DNA of 64,000 nt from Lachnospiraceae bacterium (GTDB lineage: Bacteria; Bacillota_A; Clostridia; Lachnospirales; Lachnospiraceae), in NCBI GenBank assembly GCA_017626435.1, contig JAGAIR010000005.1, forward strand, positions 1 to 64,000, given 5' to 3'. A model generated the notes under the pieces. It saw only the letters and a list, made by a program, of their open reading frames with translations, was not told the origin of the DNA and ran no database searches. A program made the translations under genes and the position numbers. Shown in pieces: positions 7,140 to 18,593 of the stretch (position 1 is its first letter; each line of letters begins with the position of its first letter).

Positions 7140-9488
7140 CTATGATAAACTGACTGCCACCTTCCAGATATCTTCTATCTTTGCAGCAAATCGGATCTCT
7201 GTTCCTTCCAATACTTCTGCTTCCAGCTCCTGGATGTCCTTTTTATTCTTCTCTGGCACCATCACCAGGCAGATTCCTGCTGCTTTGGCAGCCAGGAGCT
7301 TCTCCTTCAGTCCTCCAATCGGAAGTACCCTGCCCCGCAGCGTTACCTCACCTGTCATGGCGATATCCGGACGCACCGGAAGCTCCAGAATCGCAGAATA
7401 GATAGCAGTTGCCATCGTCACTCCGGCAGATGGGCCATCCTTTGGCACAGCCCCTTCCGGCACATGAACATGAATATCATGCTTTTTAAAATAATCTTCA
7501 GCTACCTTTTCATACACCCGTGACTTTACTAGCGTAAGGGCTATTTTAGCAGATTCCTGCATAACCTCTCCCAGCTTTCCTGTCAGTTCCAGCTTTCCGC
7601 TTCCCGGCAGGATCGAAACTTCGATTTCTAATGTATCTCCACCAACACTGGTCCAGGCAAGGCCACGCACAACACCAATCTCCGGCTTTTCATTTGCCAT
7701 ACTCTGCTGATATAATGGTTTGCCCAGATATTCCTCCAGATTACGGTCAGAAATACGGATTTTAGTCCCTTTTTCCTCAGCAACAGCTTTTGCCCCTTTG
7801 CGGCACAGCGAGGCAATTTTTCGTTCCAGGCCTCTCACACCTGCCTCTTTCGTGTAGTTTAAGATCACTCTGCGAAGTGCCTTGTCAGTAATGGATATCT
7901 GCTGCTTTTTCAAGCCATTTTTTTCACACTGTTTCTGCCACAAATGGTCCTTTGCAATGTGGAATTTTTCATTCTCTGTATAGCCTGCCACCTCAATGAC
8001 CTCCATACGGTCCAGAAGTGGTCTTGGTATCGTGTCAAGACTATTTGCTGTACAGATAAACAGCACCTGGGATAAATCCAGAGACAGTTCAATATAATGG
8101 TCAGAAAAATTCTTATTCTGCTCCGGATCCAATACCTCCAGCAGCGCAGAAGAAGGGTCTCCCTTTACATCACTTGCCAGCTTATCCACCTCGTCCAGAA
8201 GCATTAATGGATTTTTTACTCTGGCGTTCTTTAATCCCTGGGCAATCCTTCCCGGCATGGCTCCTACATAAGTTCTCCTGTGTCCTCTGATTTCCGCCTC
8301 GTCTCTGACTCCTCCAAGGCAGATCCGCACATATTTCCGGTTCATCGCCTTCGCCACAGAACGGGCGATGGAGGTCTTTCCAGTGCCCGGTGGTCCCACC
8401 AGACAGATGATCGGACTGGCTCCATCCTCCTTCAGCTTCTTGACCGCAAGACATTCCAACACACGTTCCTTTACCTTGGAAAGTCCGTAATGATCTGCAT
8501 CCAATATTTCACTGGCATGATGGATATCCAGATTATCCTTGCTGGTCTTCTTCCACGGCATGGCAAGAAGTGTCTCAATATAGCCTCTGATGACAGCACT
8601 TTCTGAGGAATTGGAGCTAACCAGCTTAAACCGGCGGATTTCCTCACTGATTTTATGTTTCACTTTTTTGGGAGCTTTCAGCTTCGACAGCTGTTCCAAA
8701 AAACGGTCAGACTCCGTAGATGTATCCTCATCTCCCAATTCTTTATGAATCGCCTTTATCTGTTCTCTCAGATAGTATTCCTTTTGATTTTCTTCTACCT
8801 GGCTTTTGACCTTGACTGCAATGTCTCCCTGAATCTTTAAAATCCCAATTTCCCTGTTAATGATAACAGCAAGTGCTTCATATCTTTTTTTCAGGTCACT
8901 CTCATCCAGGATACTTTGTTTGAGATGATAGTGGACCGGAATATTTGCCGTAATCTGATAGATCATTTCCGATAAATCTGTTCCATCCATTACGGTCTCC
9001 ACTACCTGCTGGTTCAATTTTCCATGCTCCGAGGCATAGATGGAAAAAATCCGCTTCAACTCCCGGACCATGGCAATGATTTCCAGCTGATAGGTCCGCT
9101 TTCCATCTGAAGTCAGAATACTGTCATCTGACCAGAAATCCTCCTGTGGCAGATCCGGTTCGGCTTCCACTGCGGCCTCCTGATACTCCCCGACAGTTTC
9201 CAGATATTGCAGCTTTGCTCTTCTTTCTCCCACTAAAACAACACGGATTATTTTCCCTGGCATTCTGACAATCTGTTTTACCTGGGAAAGTGTTCCCATT
9301 TCAAACAGCTCTTCCACACCTGGCTCCTCCACAGAAGGATCTCTCTGCGCCACAGCAAACACCAGCTGTTCTCCGCTCATAGCAGCTTCCAGCGCCGCTA
9401 CCGTCTTCTCTCTTCCCACCTCAAAATAAACAGTTACTCCCGGCATGACCACCACATCCCGGAGTGTCAAAACAGGTACTTTTATCAT
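7140..9488 (-). CDS. lon: ATP-dependent protease Lon (LonA)
   Basis: A 782-aa cytosolic AAA+ protease that degrades misfolded and regulatory proteins. The N-terminal substrate domain covers roughly 1-200. The ATPase has GPPGTGKTS at about 365, LMLLDEVDK as Walker B, and a sensor arginine region DRMEVIEV. The peptidase has the serine in KDGPSAGV near 687 and the lysine in GGLKEKLLAA near 730, the Ser-Lys dyad. The start at 9488 follows GGAGGGG at ideal spacing; an in-frame ATG 39 bases upstream lacks one. It lies downstream of clpX but behind a terminator. No CIRCE or clear CtsR box was seen. Confidence 0.96.
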   Translation of the reverse strand: MIKVPVLTLRDVVVMPGVTVYFEVGREKTVAALEAAMSGEQLVFAVAQRDPSVEEPGVEELFEMGTLSQVKQIVRMPGKIIRVVLVGERRAKLQYLETVGEYQEAAVEAEPDLPQEDFWSDDSILTSDGKRTYQLEIIAMVRELKRIFSIYASEHGKLNQQVVETVMDGTDLSEMIYQITANIPVHYHLKQSILDESDLKKRYEALAVIINREIGILKIQGDIAVKVKSQVEENQKEYYLREQIKAIHKELGDEDTSTESDRFLEQLSKLKAPKKVKHKISEEIRRFKLVSSNSSESAVIRGYIETLLAMPWKKTSKDNLDIHHASEILDADHYGLSKVKERVLECLAVKKLKEDGASPIICLVGPPGTGKTSIARSVAKAMNRKYVRICLGGVRDEAEIRGHRRTYVGAMPGRIAQGLKNARVKNPLMLLDEVDKLASDVKGDPSSALLEVLDPEQNKNFSDHYIELSLDLSQVLFICTANSLDTIPRPLLDRMEVIEVAGYTENEKFHIAKDHLWQKQCEKNGLKKQQISITDKALRRVILNYTKEAGVRGLERKIASLCRKGAKAVAEEKGTKIRISDRNLEEYLGKPLYQQSMANEKPEIGVVRGLAWTSVGGDTLEIEVSILPGSGKLELTGKLGEVMQESAKIALTLVKSRVYEKVAEDYFKKHDIHVHVPEGAVPKDGPSAGVTMATAIYSAILELPVRPDIAMTGEVTLRGRVLPIGGLKEKLLAAKAAGICLVMVPEKNKKDIQELEAEVLEGTEIRFAAKIEDIWKVAVSLS

Positions 9489-9542
9489 ATTTCCCCTCCA
9501 TTCCGCTGACAGTACCGCTATAAACACAGCATTTTATATAGG

Positions 9543-9575
9543 AAAAACAGAGGGTGCTGTAAAGCCCCCTCTGTT
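9543..9575 (-). terminator. Terminator between clpX and lon
   Basis: AACAGAGGG (9546-9554) pairs with CCCTCTGTT (9567-9575), followed by TTTTT on the minus strand. It closes the tig-clpP-clpX unit and implies a separate or read-through start for lon. Confidence 0.85.
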
Positions 9576-9594
9576 CGCAAAAATCCACACATTT

Positions 9595-10884
9595 TTATGC
9601 GATTTCTCCCTCTTCCGCTTTTTTGGAAGAAAGTTTCTTTCCAGCATCTTTTTTCAGCACCAGAGTCGGCTCAGCCTCTCCTACAGCAGCTTCCTTTGTA
9701 ATAATACATTCTACGACATCCTCGTTGGAAGGTATTTCATACATGGCATTCTGCATCACAGATTCCATAATCGCTCTTAATCCTCTGGCTCCTGTCTTTC
9801 TCTCAATAGACCTCTTTGCCACAGCTGCAATGGCTTCCTTTTCAAAAGTCAGCTTCACATCATCCAGCTCAAAAAGCTTCTGATACTGCTTGGTAATGGC
9901 ATTTTTCGGCTCTACCAGAATCTTCTCTAATGCTTCTTCATCTAATAAATCCAGTCCCACATTGATCGGCAGACGTCCGATCAGCTCCGGAATCAGCCCA
10001 AATTTCACGAAATCTTCCGGAAGTACCTGCTTAAACAGCTCGCCTACATTTTCATCCTGCTTGTCAGAAATCTCAGAATTAAATCCAATCGATTTCTGTC
10101 CGATACGTGCTCCGATGATTTTTTCCAGACCATCAAAGGCTCCGCCGCAGATAAACAGAATATTTGTCGTATCCAGCTGATAAAATTCCTGATGCGGATG
10201 CTTTCTTCCTCCCTGAGGCGGTACACTGGCAACTGTTCCCTCCAGAATCTTCAACAGGGCCTGCTGTACTCCTTCCCCGGAAACATCACGTGTAATGGAC
10301 ACATTTTCGCCCTTTCTGGTAATCTTGTCTATCTCATCAATATATATGATCCCGTGCTGTGCACGCTCCATATCATAATCTGCTGCCTGAATGATCTTCA
10401 GCAGAATATTCTCTACATCTTCACCTACATAACCAGCCTCTGTCAGAGCAGTGGCATCTGCTATGGCAAAAGGAACATTCAGAATCTTTGCAAGTGTCTG
10501 TGCCAGAAATGTCTTACCGGAACCTGTCGGTCCCAGCATGATAATATTACTCTTCTGAAGCTCTACATCCATGCTTTTTTCAGAAAGAACACGCTTATAG
10601 TGATTGTAAACAGCTACCGACAATACTTTTTTTGCGTCCTCCTGGCCTACTACATACTCATCCAGAAATTCTTTCATTTCCTTCGGTTTCAGCAAATTGA
10701 TGTCGGTGTCAGAATCATAGCTGATATCGCCACTTTCCAGTTCCTCTTCAATAATCTCAGAACACAAGTCGATACACTGGTCACAGATATATACTCCAGG
10801 TCCTGCTATCAGTTTTCGAACCTGGTCCTGTGTCTTTCCACAGAAAGAACACTTTAATTTCATTTCCTCTTTCTTTCCCGCCAT
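9595..10884 (-). CDS. clpX: ClpX, ATPase subunit of ClpXP
   Basis: A 429-aa AAA+ unfoldase that feeds substrates to ClpP. The N-terminal zinc finger has CSFCGK and CDQC (cysteines 12, 15, 34, 37). The ATPase has [17 protein letters not shown] as Walker B, and GGAFDGL/IGR loops typical of ClpX (the IGF loop that docks ClpP reads IGFNSEI here). The start at 10884 is set by GGAGG 6 bases upstream; an upstream in-frame ATG has no site. It begins 42 bases after clpP. Confidence 0.96.
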   Translation of the reverse strand: MAGKKEEMKLKCSFCGKTQDQVRKLIAGPGVYICDQCIDLCSEIIEEELESGDISYDSDTDINLLKPKEMKEFLDEYVVGQEDAKKVLSVAVYNHYKRVLSEKSMDVELQKSNIIMLGPTGSGKTFLAQTLAKILNVPFAIADATALTEAGYVGEDVENILLKIIQAADYDMERAQHGIIYIDEIDKITRKGENVSITRDVSGEGVQQALLKILEGTVASVPPQGGRKHPHQEFYQLDTTNILFICGGAFDGLEKIIGARIGQKSIGFNSEISDKQDENVGELFKQVLPEDFVKFGLIPELIGRLPINVGLDLLDEEALEKILVEPKNAITKQYQKLFELDDVKLTFEKEAIAAVAKRSIERKTGARGLRAIMESVMQNAMYEIPSNEDVVECIITKEAAVGEAEPTLVLKKDAGKKLSSKKAEEGEIA

Positions 10885-10926
10885 TCTAATCCTCCATTTT
10901 ACCGGCATTTACAAAACAATCAAATT

Positions 10927-11514
10927 TTATGCACGTTTTGTGATTACCTGATCGATCAGGCCATACGCTTTTGCTTCTTCAGCAGTCATATAATTATCTC
11001 TCTCTGTATCCTGTGCGATCAACTCTAATGGTTTTCCTGTATTTTCTGCCAGAATCTGGTTTAAACGTTCCCTTGTCTTTAAAATCTGTTCTGCTACAAT
11101 GCGGATTTCTGTCTCCTGACCCTTTGCCCCTCCGGATGGCTGATGGATCATAATTTCTGCATTTGGCATAGCATATCGTTTTCCCTTTGCTCCGCCAGCC
11201 AGCAGAAATGCTCCCATACTGGCAGCCAGTCCCATACAGTAGGTTGCCACATCACATTTGATATAATTCATTGTATCATAAATAGCAAAGCCGGCACTAA
11301 CAGAACCACCCGGGCTGTTAATATAAAGGCTGATATCCTTGTTTGGATCCTGTGATTCCAAAAACAGAAGCTGGGATACAACCAGACTGGCAACATCATC
11401 ATTTACCTCATTGCACAGAAAAATAATTCTATCCTGTAATAATCTGGAATAAATATCATAGGAACGCTCTCCACTACTCGTCTTCTCAATAACGTAAGGT
11501 ATACTGTAACTCAT
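10927..11514 (-). CDS. clpP: ClpP, proteolytic subunit
   Basis: A 195-aa serine peptidase that forms the tetradecameric chamber of ClpXP. The catalytic serine lies in GLAASMGAF (near 98), the histidine in MIHQP (near 123), and the aspartate in TERDNYM (near 172). The start [13 protein letters not shown] matches other ClpP proteins; the longer in-frame extension upstream is unlike any ClpP and lacks a ribosome site. It lies between tig and clpX on one strand, the usual arrangement. Confidence 0.96.
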   Translation of the reverse strand: MSYSIPYVIEKTSSGERSYDIYSRLLQDRIIFLCNEVNDDVASLVVSQLLFLESQDPNKDISLYINSPGGSVSAGFAIYDTMNYIKCDVATYCMGLAASMGAFLLAGGAKGKRYAMPNAEIMIHQPSGGAKGQETEIRIVAEQILKTRERLNQILAENTGKPLELIAQDTERDNYMTAEEAKAYGLIDQVITKRA

Positions 11515-11626
11515 TTTCTCACCAATCCTTTCCATAGATAACATGCCCGAAACAGTACAAAGGCAAAGAGCGCCAACCTTGAGTTGCCAAAACAGGCAGT
11601 TCCAGGCTGACGCTACTAAATGCAAA

Positions 11627-12913
11627 TTATTTTTCTACTGCTGCATCAACAACAAATTCAACCGCTTTCTGTACAGCGATGTCCATACCAATCTGCTTCT
11701 TCTCTTCTTCGCCAATCAGCTCTTTTAACTTATCTGCTTCCATCTGATACATAGATGCCATATTCTCCATTTCCTTCTGAATATCTTCCTCAGATGCTTC
11801 AATATTTTCTGCAGCAACAACTGCCTCCAATACCAGACGGCTCTGAATACGCTTTAAGGCCTGTGGCTTCAGCTCTTCTGCCATTTTATCCGGTGTGAGG
11901 CCGGTAAACTGCATATACTGCTGCAGAGAGAGTCCCTGAGACTGGATACGCTGTGCAAATTCCTGTGTCATCTGGTTCACCTGTGTGTTGATCATTGGTT
12001 CAGGAATCTCCATTGTTGCGTTCTCAATGATCTTAGTAACGACATCTTCTTCCTTTTCTCTCTTTAAAGCAGCTTCTTTGTTCTCCAGAAGCTTCTTCTC
12101 CAAATCAGCCTTATACTCTGCGATAGTATCAAAGTCAGATACATCCTGTGCAAAATCATCATCCAGCTCCGGAAGCTCCTTTACCTTGATCTCCTTTACA
12201 GTAACCTTGAACAATGCAGGCTTGCCCTGAAGCTCCTCTGCCTGATACTGCTCTGGGAAGGTAACATTTACTTCTACTTCCTCACCAATCTTCTTGCCGA
12301 TCAGCTGTTCTTCAAAATTATCAATAAAGGAATGAGAACCAATGGTCAGCGGATAGTCTGTACCCTTACCGCCTTCAAATGGCTCACCATCAACATAACC
12401 ATCAAAATCAATCGTAGTAATATCTCCATCCTCTACTGCTCTGTCATCTACAGTAATCATTCTGGCATTGCTTTCTCTTACCTTATCGATCTCTGCATTT
12501 AACTCATCCTCTGTAACTTCAGCTGCCTTCTTCTCTACTTCAATTCCTTTATAATCACCCAGGGTAACCTCTGGCTTAACAGCAACAGTAGCTGTAAAGA
12601 TAAAAGGCTTTCCTTTTTCAATCTGTACTACATCAATAGAAGGCTGAGCTACGATCTCCAGCTCACTTTCCTTTGCAGCTGCTTCATATGCATCTGGAAT
12701 CACAATATTTGCTGCATCCTCAAAAAATACTGCTGGTCCATACATTTTCTCAATCATTGCACGAGGTGCTTTTCCCTTACGGAATCCCGGAAGAGCAATC
12801 TTTGCCTTATTCTTCTGATATGCCTGGTTTACAGCGGCATCAAAATCCTCAGCACTTACCTCAACTGTAAGCTTTGCCATACTCTTCTCTAACTTTTCTA
12901 CCTGTACACTCAT
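11627..12913 (-). CDS. tig: Trigger factor
   Basis: A 428-aa ribosome-associated chaperone and peptidyl-prolyl isomerase. The N-terminal ribosome-binding domain carries GFRKGKAP (about residues 43-50), the signature that docks to ribosomal protein L23. The FKBP-like middle domain (about 150-235) contains [20 protein letters not shown]. The rest is the helical C-terminal substrate cradle. A GGAGG site and its own promoter precede it, and it probably leads the tig-clpP-clpX transcript; 112 bases separate it from clpP. Confidence 0.96.
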   Translation of the reverse strand: MSVQVEKLEKSMAKLTVEVSAEDFDAAVNQAYQKNKAKIALPGFRKGKAPRAMIEKMYGPAVFFEDAANIVIPDAYEAAAKESELEIVAQPSIDVVQIEKGKPFIFTATVAVKPEVTLGDYKGIEVEKKAAEVTEDELNAEIDKVRESNARMITVDDRAVEDGDITTIDFDGYVDGEPFEGGKGTDYPLTIGSHSFIDNFEEQLIGKKIGEEVEVNVTFPEQYQAEELQGKPALFKVTVKEIKVKELPELDDDFAQDVSDFDTIAEYKADLEKKLLENKEAALKREKEEDVVTKIIENATMEIPEPMINTQVNQMTQEFAQRIQSQGLSLQQYMQFTGLTPDKMAEELKPQALKRIQSRLVLEAVVAAENIEASEEDIQKEMENMASMYQMEADKLKELIGEEEKKQIGMDIAVQKAVEFVVDAAVEK

Positions 12914-12964
12914 TTTAATTATCCTCCTTATATTATACGGGTTAACCTCCCGTAAGTCACCATT

Positions 12965-12993
12965 GGTATACTATATCACGAACATTCGTCCAA
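12965..12993 (-). promoter_or_regulatory. Promoter of tig
   Basis: TTGGAC (12988-12993), 17 bases, TATACC (12965-12970) on the minus strand, about 45 bases before the start codon. A small ACGGG-N7-CCCGT repeat follows in the leader. Confidence 0.5.
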
Positions 12994-13025
12994 TAGCAAG
13001 CCTTTTTCACAAATTTTATTTTCCT

Positions 13026-14369
13026 TTAATCGACAGCATGCCCCTTCTGATACAGCACCTGGACAACCTGGTCGACATACTTTTCACAAAGCTCTTCCGT
13101 TTCTGCCTCAACCATCACACGGATCACCGGCTCTGTACCGCTTTCACGAATCAAAATACGTCCATTCTCTCCCAACAGCTTTTCTACCTCATCAGCTGCC
13201 GCAATCACATCCTTATCCGCTCTTGCTGTCGGTTTGTCTGCCACACGGACATTCTTTAACAGCTGCGGATAAACCTTCAAATTCTTTCGGAGCTCTGATA
13301 ACTTTTCTTTTTTTTCCAGCATAACTTCCATCAACATCAGGGAAGTCAAAACGCCATCTCCTGTCACAGCATACTTACTGAAAATAATATGTCCAGACTG
13401 CTCTCCACCCAGAGAGTGACCATACTGCATCATATTTGCATTGACATATTTGTCTCCTACTGCTGTTTTTTCATAGGAGATCCCTTCCTTATCAAATGCT
13501 TTATATAACCCCAGATTGGACATAATTGTAGTAACTACCGTATTGTTATTTAACTCTCCTTTTTCCTTCAGATAACAGCCGCACAAATATAAAATACAGT
13601 CACCGTCGATAATCTGTCCCTTATCGTCCACTGCCAGACAGCGGTCCGCATCTCCATCGTAAGCAAATCCCACGTCCAACTGGTTCTCTATTACATATTT
13701 CTGTAAATTTTCAATATGGGTAGAACCACAGTTATCGTTGATATTGGTACCGTCCGGATTCATTCCGATCGTATAGGTCTTTGCTCCCAGGGCGTCAAAT
13801 ACACCTTTTGCCACGGAATAGGAAGAACCATTGGCACAGTCCAGCCCCACCCTGATGTTTTTAAAGGAACGGGTCGCCAGTGACATCAGATATCCAATAT
13901 ATCGATGGCGTCCAATCGCATAATCTACTGTACGGCCTATGTTTTCACGAGTTGCCAGAGGAATGGTATCCTCCGGACTGTCAATATAAGTCTCTATCTT
14001 TTCTTCTACTTCCGCTTCTAATTTATGTCCATTTCCATTGATAACCTTCAGTCCATTGTCATAATAAGGATTGTGGCTGGCAGAAATCATGATCCCACAA
14101 TCAAACTGCTCGGTACGGACCACATAGGATACACTTGGAGTCGGAGTTACATGGAGCAGATATACATCTGCGCCGCTTGCAGTCAGTCCGGAGGACAGAG
14201 CATCCTCAAACATATAACTTGATCTGCGGGTATCCTTTCCTATCACAATTCTTGCCTTATGTTCCTGACCATAGTACCAGCCAAGAAAACGACCTACTTT
14301 ATATGCGTGTACTACATTCAAATCTACATTTGCCTCACCACGGAAGCCATCCGTACCAAAATATTTCAT
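13026..14369 (-). CDS. glmM: Phosphoglucosamine mutase GlmM
   Basis: A 447-aa enzyme that converts glucosamine-6-phosphate to glucosamine-1-phosphate for UDP-GlcNAc and peptidoglycan. It opens with MKYFGTDGFRG, has the phosphoserine loop ISASHNPYYDNG (Ser about 98), the metal site YDGDADR, the sugar-binding GGEQSGH and the phosphate-binding RESGTEPVIRVM near the end. The start at 14369 follows AAGGAG; an in-frame upstream extension of 61 codons is Lys/Arg-rich and not part of the family. It lies upstream of tig on the same strand, without a visible terminator between them. Confidence 0.96.
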   Translation of the reverse strand: MKYFGTDGFRGEANVDLNVVHAYKVGRFLGWYYGQEHKARIVIGKDTRRSSYMFEDALSSGLTASGADVYLLHVTPTPSVSYVVRTEQFDCGIMISASHNPYYDNGLKVINGNGHKLEAEVEEKIETYIDSPEDTIPLATRENIGRTVDYAIGRHRYIGYLMSLATRSFKNIRVGLDCANGSSYSVAKGVFDALGAKTYTIGMNPDGTNINDNCGSTHIENLQKYVIENQLDVGFAYDGDADRCLAVDDKGQIIDGDCILYLCGCYLKEKGELNNNTVVTTIMSNLGLYKAFDKEGISYEKTAVGDKYVNANMMQYGHSLGGEQSGHIIFSKYAVTGDGVLTSLMLMEVMLEKKEKLSELRKNLKVYPQLLKNVRVADKPTARADKDVIAAADEVEKLLGENGRILIRESGTEPVIRVMVEAETEELCEKYVDQVVQVLYQKGHAVD

Positions 14370-14689
14370 TCCAAAAAACTCCTTTCCTCTCTCCCAAAAA
14401 GCTTTATGCCATGTAAACTGGCACAACATTTTAATTCTATCATATTCGTTTTTTGAAATCAATCCTTCTGTCCATCGAGTTTCTGAAACATTTCTTAATT
14501 TTTTTATAACAGTTATTTTCCTGATTTTTCTACATTTTCTGCACTTATCCAAAAAATGGAATTGTTTCGTTTTCTAAAACGCAGTGTCCAAAATGGCAGA
14601 TTACTATATTTTACACCTTGTACATGGCGTATAGGAATCCGCAAATTGATAAAATAGAATAGAAAAAATGCATGGAGGTATTACTACGA
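14370..14689. other. Divergent intergenic region, glmM / XRE regulator
   Basis: These 320 bases separate two divergently transcribed genes. The glmM promoter lies at 14434-14462. For the rightward gene an AT-rich stretch at about 14648-14666 could hold a -10, but no convincing pair of boxes was found. Nothing else is recognised. Confidence 0.5.
14434..14462 (-). promoter_or_regulatory. Promoter of glmM
   Basis: TTGATT (14457-14462), 17 bases, TAGAAT (14434-14439) on the minus strand, about 65 bases before the start codon. Confidence 0.55.
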
Positions 14690-15019
14690 ATGAAAACGAC
14701 TCAAAAAAACTTTGATACCGAGACTTTTTCCCTCCGTCTTTCCCAGCTGAGAGAAGCAAAAAACATCAGTGCAAGAGCAATGAGCCACTATCTGGGACAT
14801 AACAGAAATTATATCAACCAGATTGAAACGCAAAAATTTCTTCCGTCCCTTGCTGAGTTTTTTGAAATCTGCAATTTTCTTTCTGTTTCGCCAAGTGAAT
14901 TTTTTGATATGGATATCAAAAATCCAAATGAAATTTCAGATATCGCTGACCTGTGCAAAAAGCTGACTCCTGAGCAGGCAGACGGAGTCTATCACATGTT
15001 AAAAGAATTTATCCGCTGA
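14690..15019 (+). CDS. XRE-family helix-turn-helix regulator
   Basis: A 109-aa protein with a Cro/C1-type HTH at about residues 15-70 (RLSQLREAKNISARAMSHYL, then NYINQIETQKFLPSL). The remaining 40 residues are a short helical tail ending in a LTPEQADGVYHMLKEF segment that may mediate dimer contacts. No catalytic domain. The start at 14690 lies about 11 bases after GGAGG; an in-frame ATG at 14672 overlaps that site and is less likely. It converges on the deacetylase gene with only 14 bases between. Target unknown. Confidence 0.8.
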   Translation: MKTTQKNFDTETFSLRLSQLREAKNISARAMSHYLGHNRNYINQIETQKFLPSLAEFFEICNFLSVSPSEFFDMDIKNPNEISDIADLCKKLTPEQADGVYHMLKEFIR

Positions 15020-15033
15020 ATCTTCCTTACGGA

Positions 15034-15849
15034 TCAATATTCGCCAAAATGGCATTCTTTTTCTCTCTCTGAAATAGTAGCAAACTGATATCCCTTTTCC
15101 TCCAGCATGGTTATTACCTCATCCAGTGTATCCAATGTCGCACGGTTTGTGTTGGAATCATGCATCAGTATCACTGGTTCTTCCACACGAAAACAATCTT
15201 TTTTTATGTTTTCCAGAATAGAACCTGTGCTTGGTGTTCCCACCGAATCCTCTGCACTGACATTCCAGTCCACATATTTCATTTTCTCCCTCTGTAACCG
15301 GCTGACAATATCCTTTTTAAATCCACAGATATAACAATTGGAACTTCCCCAGGGGAACCGCCACACAATAGGCTGATATTGAAATTCCTGCTCCAGCAGC
15401 GTCTTCACTTTGCTGACATCCTGATAATAAGACTCTGCTGACTGGTATATTTTGCCAGACTCATGACTATAGGTATGGATACCGATTTCATGTCCTTCCC
15501 GGATTTCCCTTCTGACAACCTCCTTCATGTCTCCCTCAATCTGCTGTCCGATCAGAAAAAAAGTCGCCTTCGCCTGATGCTTTTTTAAAATATCCAGATA
15601 TCTATCTGTCAGCCCACTGGGACCATCATCAAAGGTAAGATATGCAGTCTTTTTTTTCTGCTGTCCTGTCTCCTCCTCGTCGGTTGTCTGGCTTTCCCCC
15701 ATATCCAATATTCCCTCTGAGAGTTCCTGCCGCTCCATATCACTCTGGCTGCTGGCAGTCTCTGTATAGTTGTGCAGAGAATAGTATTCCCCTGCCAATA
15801 AAAAACCAGCCAGCACAACTCCCAGTAAAACTCCCCATTTCCTTGTCAT
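15034..15849 (-). CDS. Membrane-anchored polysaccharide deacetylase (NodB family)
   Basis: A 271-aa protein with an N-terminal hydrophobic segment (about 5-22), a low-complexity acidic linker (about 30-67) and a NodB domain. All five NodB motifs are visible: TFDDGP (catalytic Asp and metal Asp), HTYSH (metal histidines), RFPWGSSN, DWNVSAED and ILMHD. It likely removes acetyl groups from peptidoglycan or another surface glycan outside the membrane. Clostridial relatives with the TFDDGPSxLTDRYLDIL start are annotated as peptidoglycan deacetylases; the substrate here is inferred. Its promoter was not identified. Confidence 0.88.
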   Translation of the reverse strand: MTRKWGVLLGVVLAGFLLAGEYYSLHNYTETASSQSDMERQELSEGILDMGESQTTDEEETGQQKKKTAYLTFDDGPSGLTDRYLDILKKHQAKATFFLIGQQIEGDMKEVVRREIREGHEIGIHTYSHESGKIYQSAESYYQDVSKVKTLLEQEFQYQPIVWRFPWGSSNCYICGFKKDIVSRLQREKMKYVDWNVSAEDSVGTPSTGSILENIKKDCFRVEEPVILMHDSNTNRATLDTLDEVITMLEEKGYQFATISEREKECHFGEY

Positions 15850-15968
15850 TTTCCAACAACCTTTCTCAAATGCTCTCTCTTATTCAGCCTATTCTTCTAT
15901 TTTCTCTACTATGTCTAAAACCCTCTGAAATGTTTTGCGAAAATCTTTAAGTAAATCGTCCAATATGC

Positions 15969-15997
15969 TTGCTTTTCAGGCAGAATTACGATATACT
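15969..15997 (+). promoter_or_regulatory. Promoter of the GH94 gene
   Basis: TTGCTT (15969-15974), 17 bases, TATACT (15992-15997). It leaves a leader of about 105 bases before the ATG at 16110. No clear catabolite-repression site was found around it. Confidence 0.55.
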
Positions 15998-16109
15998 TTA
16001 TCTACTTAGGTCATGTATTGATAAATGGATTCTTTTTTCCTTGCAATCCATCAATCTGGCCAGTCACTATATTAGATTTATGCCGGCAGACGGCGGAATG
16101 GAGGATTCT

Positions 16110-18554
16110 ATGAAATTCGGTTTTTTTGATGATCCAAACAGGGAGTATGTCATTACTACACCAAAGACACCACTGCCTTGGATCAACTATCTGGGAAGTA
16201 CAAGTTTCTTTTCCCTGATTTCAAACACCTGTGGAGGATATAGCTTTTATAAGGACGCAAAGCTTCTTCGTCTGACACGTTATCGTTATAATAATGTTCC
16301 AAACGATGAAGGCGGACGTTACTATTACATAAAGGAAAATGATACGGTATGGAATCCGGGCTGGCAGCCGGTCAAGACAGATTTAGATTCTTATGAGTGC
16401 CGTCATGGTATGGGCTACAGCCGTTTCACCTCTTCCAAAAACGACCTGGAGGCTTCTTTACTGGCTTTCGTTCCTGTCAATGACAACTGTGAGATCAATC
16501 AGATCAAACTGACCAATAACTCATCTGAGAAGAAGTCTTTTACTCTCTTCTCTTACATTGAATTTTGTCTTTGGAATGCAATGGACGATATGACAAACTT
16601 CCAGCGCAACTTAAATACCGGCGAAGTAGAAGTCATTGATTCTACAATCTATCACAAGACGGAATACCGTGAGCGCCGTAATCACTATGCTGTTTATTCT
16701 GTCAATGCTCCTGTTGACGGTTTTGATACCAGCCGTGATGAGTTCCTTGGTGCATACCGTGGAGTGAATGACCCTCAGGTCGTTTCGGAAGGAAAATCCC
16801 ACAATTCCGTCACCAGCGGATGGTATCCAATCGGTTCCCATCAGCTTAATGTTACTTTGGAGCCAGGTGAGACAAAGAGCTTTATCTTCGTGCTGGGCTA
16901 TTGTGAAAACCCAGTTGACCAGAAATTCACAGCTCCAAATGTTATCAATAAAAAACCGGCTGACGAGCTTCTTGCCAAATACCAGACAGATGATCAGGTA
17001 GATGCTGCTCTGGCTGAATTAAAAGCAAACTGGGAAGATCTTCTCTCCAAGTTCACTGTAAAATCCGACGAAGAAAAACTAGACCGTATGGTAAATATCT
17101 GGAATCAGTATCAGTGTATGGTTACCTTTAATATGTCCCGTTCTGCATCCTACTATGAGTCAGGAATCGGCCGTGGCATGGGCTTCCGTGATTCCTGTCA
17201 GGATTTACTTGGATTCGTCCATCTGATTCCAGAACGTGCAAGAGAACGAATCATTGATATCGCTTCCACCCAGTTCCCTGACGGAAGTGCTTACCATCAG
17301 TATCAGCCTTTGACCAAAAAAGGAAATGCTGATATCGGTTCCGGCTTTAATGATGACCCGCTTTGGCTTATTGCCTGCGTTTCTGCCTATATCCGCGAAA
17401 CAGGAGACACTACGATCCTGGATGAAATGGTACCATTTGACAATGATGAGAGCACTGCGGTACCTCTGATGGAACATCTGAAACGTTCCTTCGACTATAT
17501 TGTCAATCATAAAGGACCTCATAATCTCCCACTGATCGGACGTGCTGACTGGAATGACTGCCTGAACTTAAACTGCTTCTCTGAGCAGCCTGGTGAATCC
17601 TTCCAGACCTTTGGTCCTAGCGAGGGTCCTGTTGCTGAATCTGTATTTATCGCTGGTATGTTTGTAAAGTATGGTTCCGAATATGCAGATCTATGTGAGT
17701 TTACTGGCAATCAGGCAGAAGCAGAACGCGCACGCAGCGAAGTTTCCACTATGACAGATGCCGTATTGAAGGATGGCTGGGACGGTGAATGGTTTGTTCG
17801 TGCTTACGATGCACACGGTGACAAGGTTGGTTCCAAAGAATGTGAAGAAGGTCAGATCTACATCGAGCCACAGGGCTTCTGCGTACTGGCTGGCATTGGT
17901 GTAGAAGGCGGACAGGCTAAGCAGGCTCTGGATTCTGTTAAGGAGAGACTGGATTCCAAGTACGGTATTGTACTGTTACAGCCGGCATATACCAAATATC
18001 ATGTTGAACTGGGTGAAATCTCCTCCTATCCACCTGGATACAAGGAGAATGCAGGTATCTTCTGCCACAACAACCCATGGGTTTCCTGTGCAGAGACTGT
18101 AATCGGACGCGGAAACCGTGCGTTTGAAATTTACCGTAGAACCTGCCCTGCTTACATTGAGGATATCAGTGAGATCCACTGCACAGAGCCTTATGTATAC
18201 TCCCAGATGATTGCTGGTAAAGATGCTCATTTCTTCGGTCAGGCAAAGAACAGCTGGCTGACTGGTACTGCTGCATGGACCTTTGTCAATGTATCCCAGT
18301 ATATTCTCGGTGTAGTACCTACCTTAAAGGGCTTGAGCATTGATCCTTGTGTCCCAACAGAAATGGGAACCGGTTTTACCATGACCAGAAAATACCGTGA
18401 AGGTGTATATCATATCACTGTACAAAACGAGAATAAGGTCGAGAAAGGCGTTACTAAGCTCATTGTGGATGGCAAGGAGCTGACAGGCACTACTGTCGTA
18501 CCTTATGAGAAGGGCAAAACTGAGTACAATGTAACCGTTGTTATGGGTGAATGA
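16110..18554 (+). CDS. Cellobiose phosphorylase (GH94)
   Basis: An 814-aa cytosolic enzyme that splits cellobiose with phosphate into glucose-1-phosphate and glucose. The length matches the roughly 810 residues of GH94 cellobiose phosphorylases. The N-terminal beta-sandwich (about 1-300) contains [17 protein letters not shown], and the (alpha/alpha)6 barrel follows with [14 protein letters not shown] and [12 protein letters not shown], where D483 in WND is the expected general acid. The start follows GGAGGATTCT; an upstream in-frame ATG at 15969 lies inside the promoter. It stands alone, without a transporter, and ends at a terminator. Specificity for cellobiose over longer cellodextrins is by resemblance. 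Confidence 0.9.
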   Translation: MKFGFFDDPNREYVITTPKTPLPWINYLGSTSFFSLISNTCGGYSFYKDAKLLRLTRYRYNNVPNDEGGRYYYIKENDTVWNPGWQPVKTDLDSYECRHGMGYSRFTSSKNDLEASLLAFVPVNDNCEINQIKLTNNSSEKKSFTLFSYIEFCLWNAMDDMTNFQRNLNTGEVEVIDSTIYHKTEYRERRNHYAVYSVNAPVDGFDTSRDEFLGAYRGVNDPQVVSEGKSHNSVTSGWYPIGSHQLNVTLEPGETKSFIFVLGYCENPVDQKFTAPNVINKKPADELLAKYQTDDQVDAALAELKANWEDLLSKFTVKSDEEKLDRMVNIWNQYQCMVTFNMSRSASYYESGIGRGMGFRDSCQDLLGFVHLIPERARERIIDIASTQFPDGSAYHQYQPLTKKGNADIGSGFNDDPLWLIACVSAYIRETGDTTILDEMVPFDNDESTAVPLMEHLKRSFDYIVNHKGPHNLPLIGRADWNDCLNLNCFSEQPGESFQTFGPSEGPVAESVFIAGMFVKYGSEYADLCEFTGNQAEAERARSEVSTMTDAVLKDGWDGEWFVRAYDAHGDKVGSKECEEGQIYIEPQGFCVLAGIGVEGGQAKQALDSVKERLDSKYGIVLLQPAYTKYHVELGEISSYPPGYKENAGIFCHNNPWVSCAETVIGRGNRAFEIYRRTCPAYIEDISEIHCTEPYVYSQMIAGKDAHFFGQAKNSWLTGTAAWTFVNVSQYILGVVPTLKGLSIDPCVPTEMGTGFTMTRKYREGVYHITVQNENKVEKGVTKLIVDGKELTGTTVVPYEKGKTEYNVTVVMGE

Positions 18555-18593
18555 AAAAATTACTGCATAAGATATAACAGAACAAAATCTCAT

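Noticed and set aside
12914..12964. CtsR or CIRCE heat-shock operator before tig
   Set aside because: The small ACGGG repeat does not match either consensus, and no such site was found before clpP or lon.
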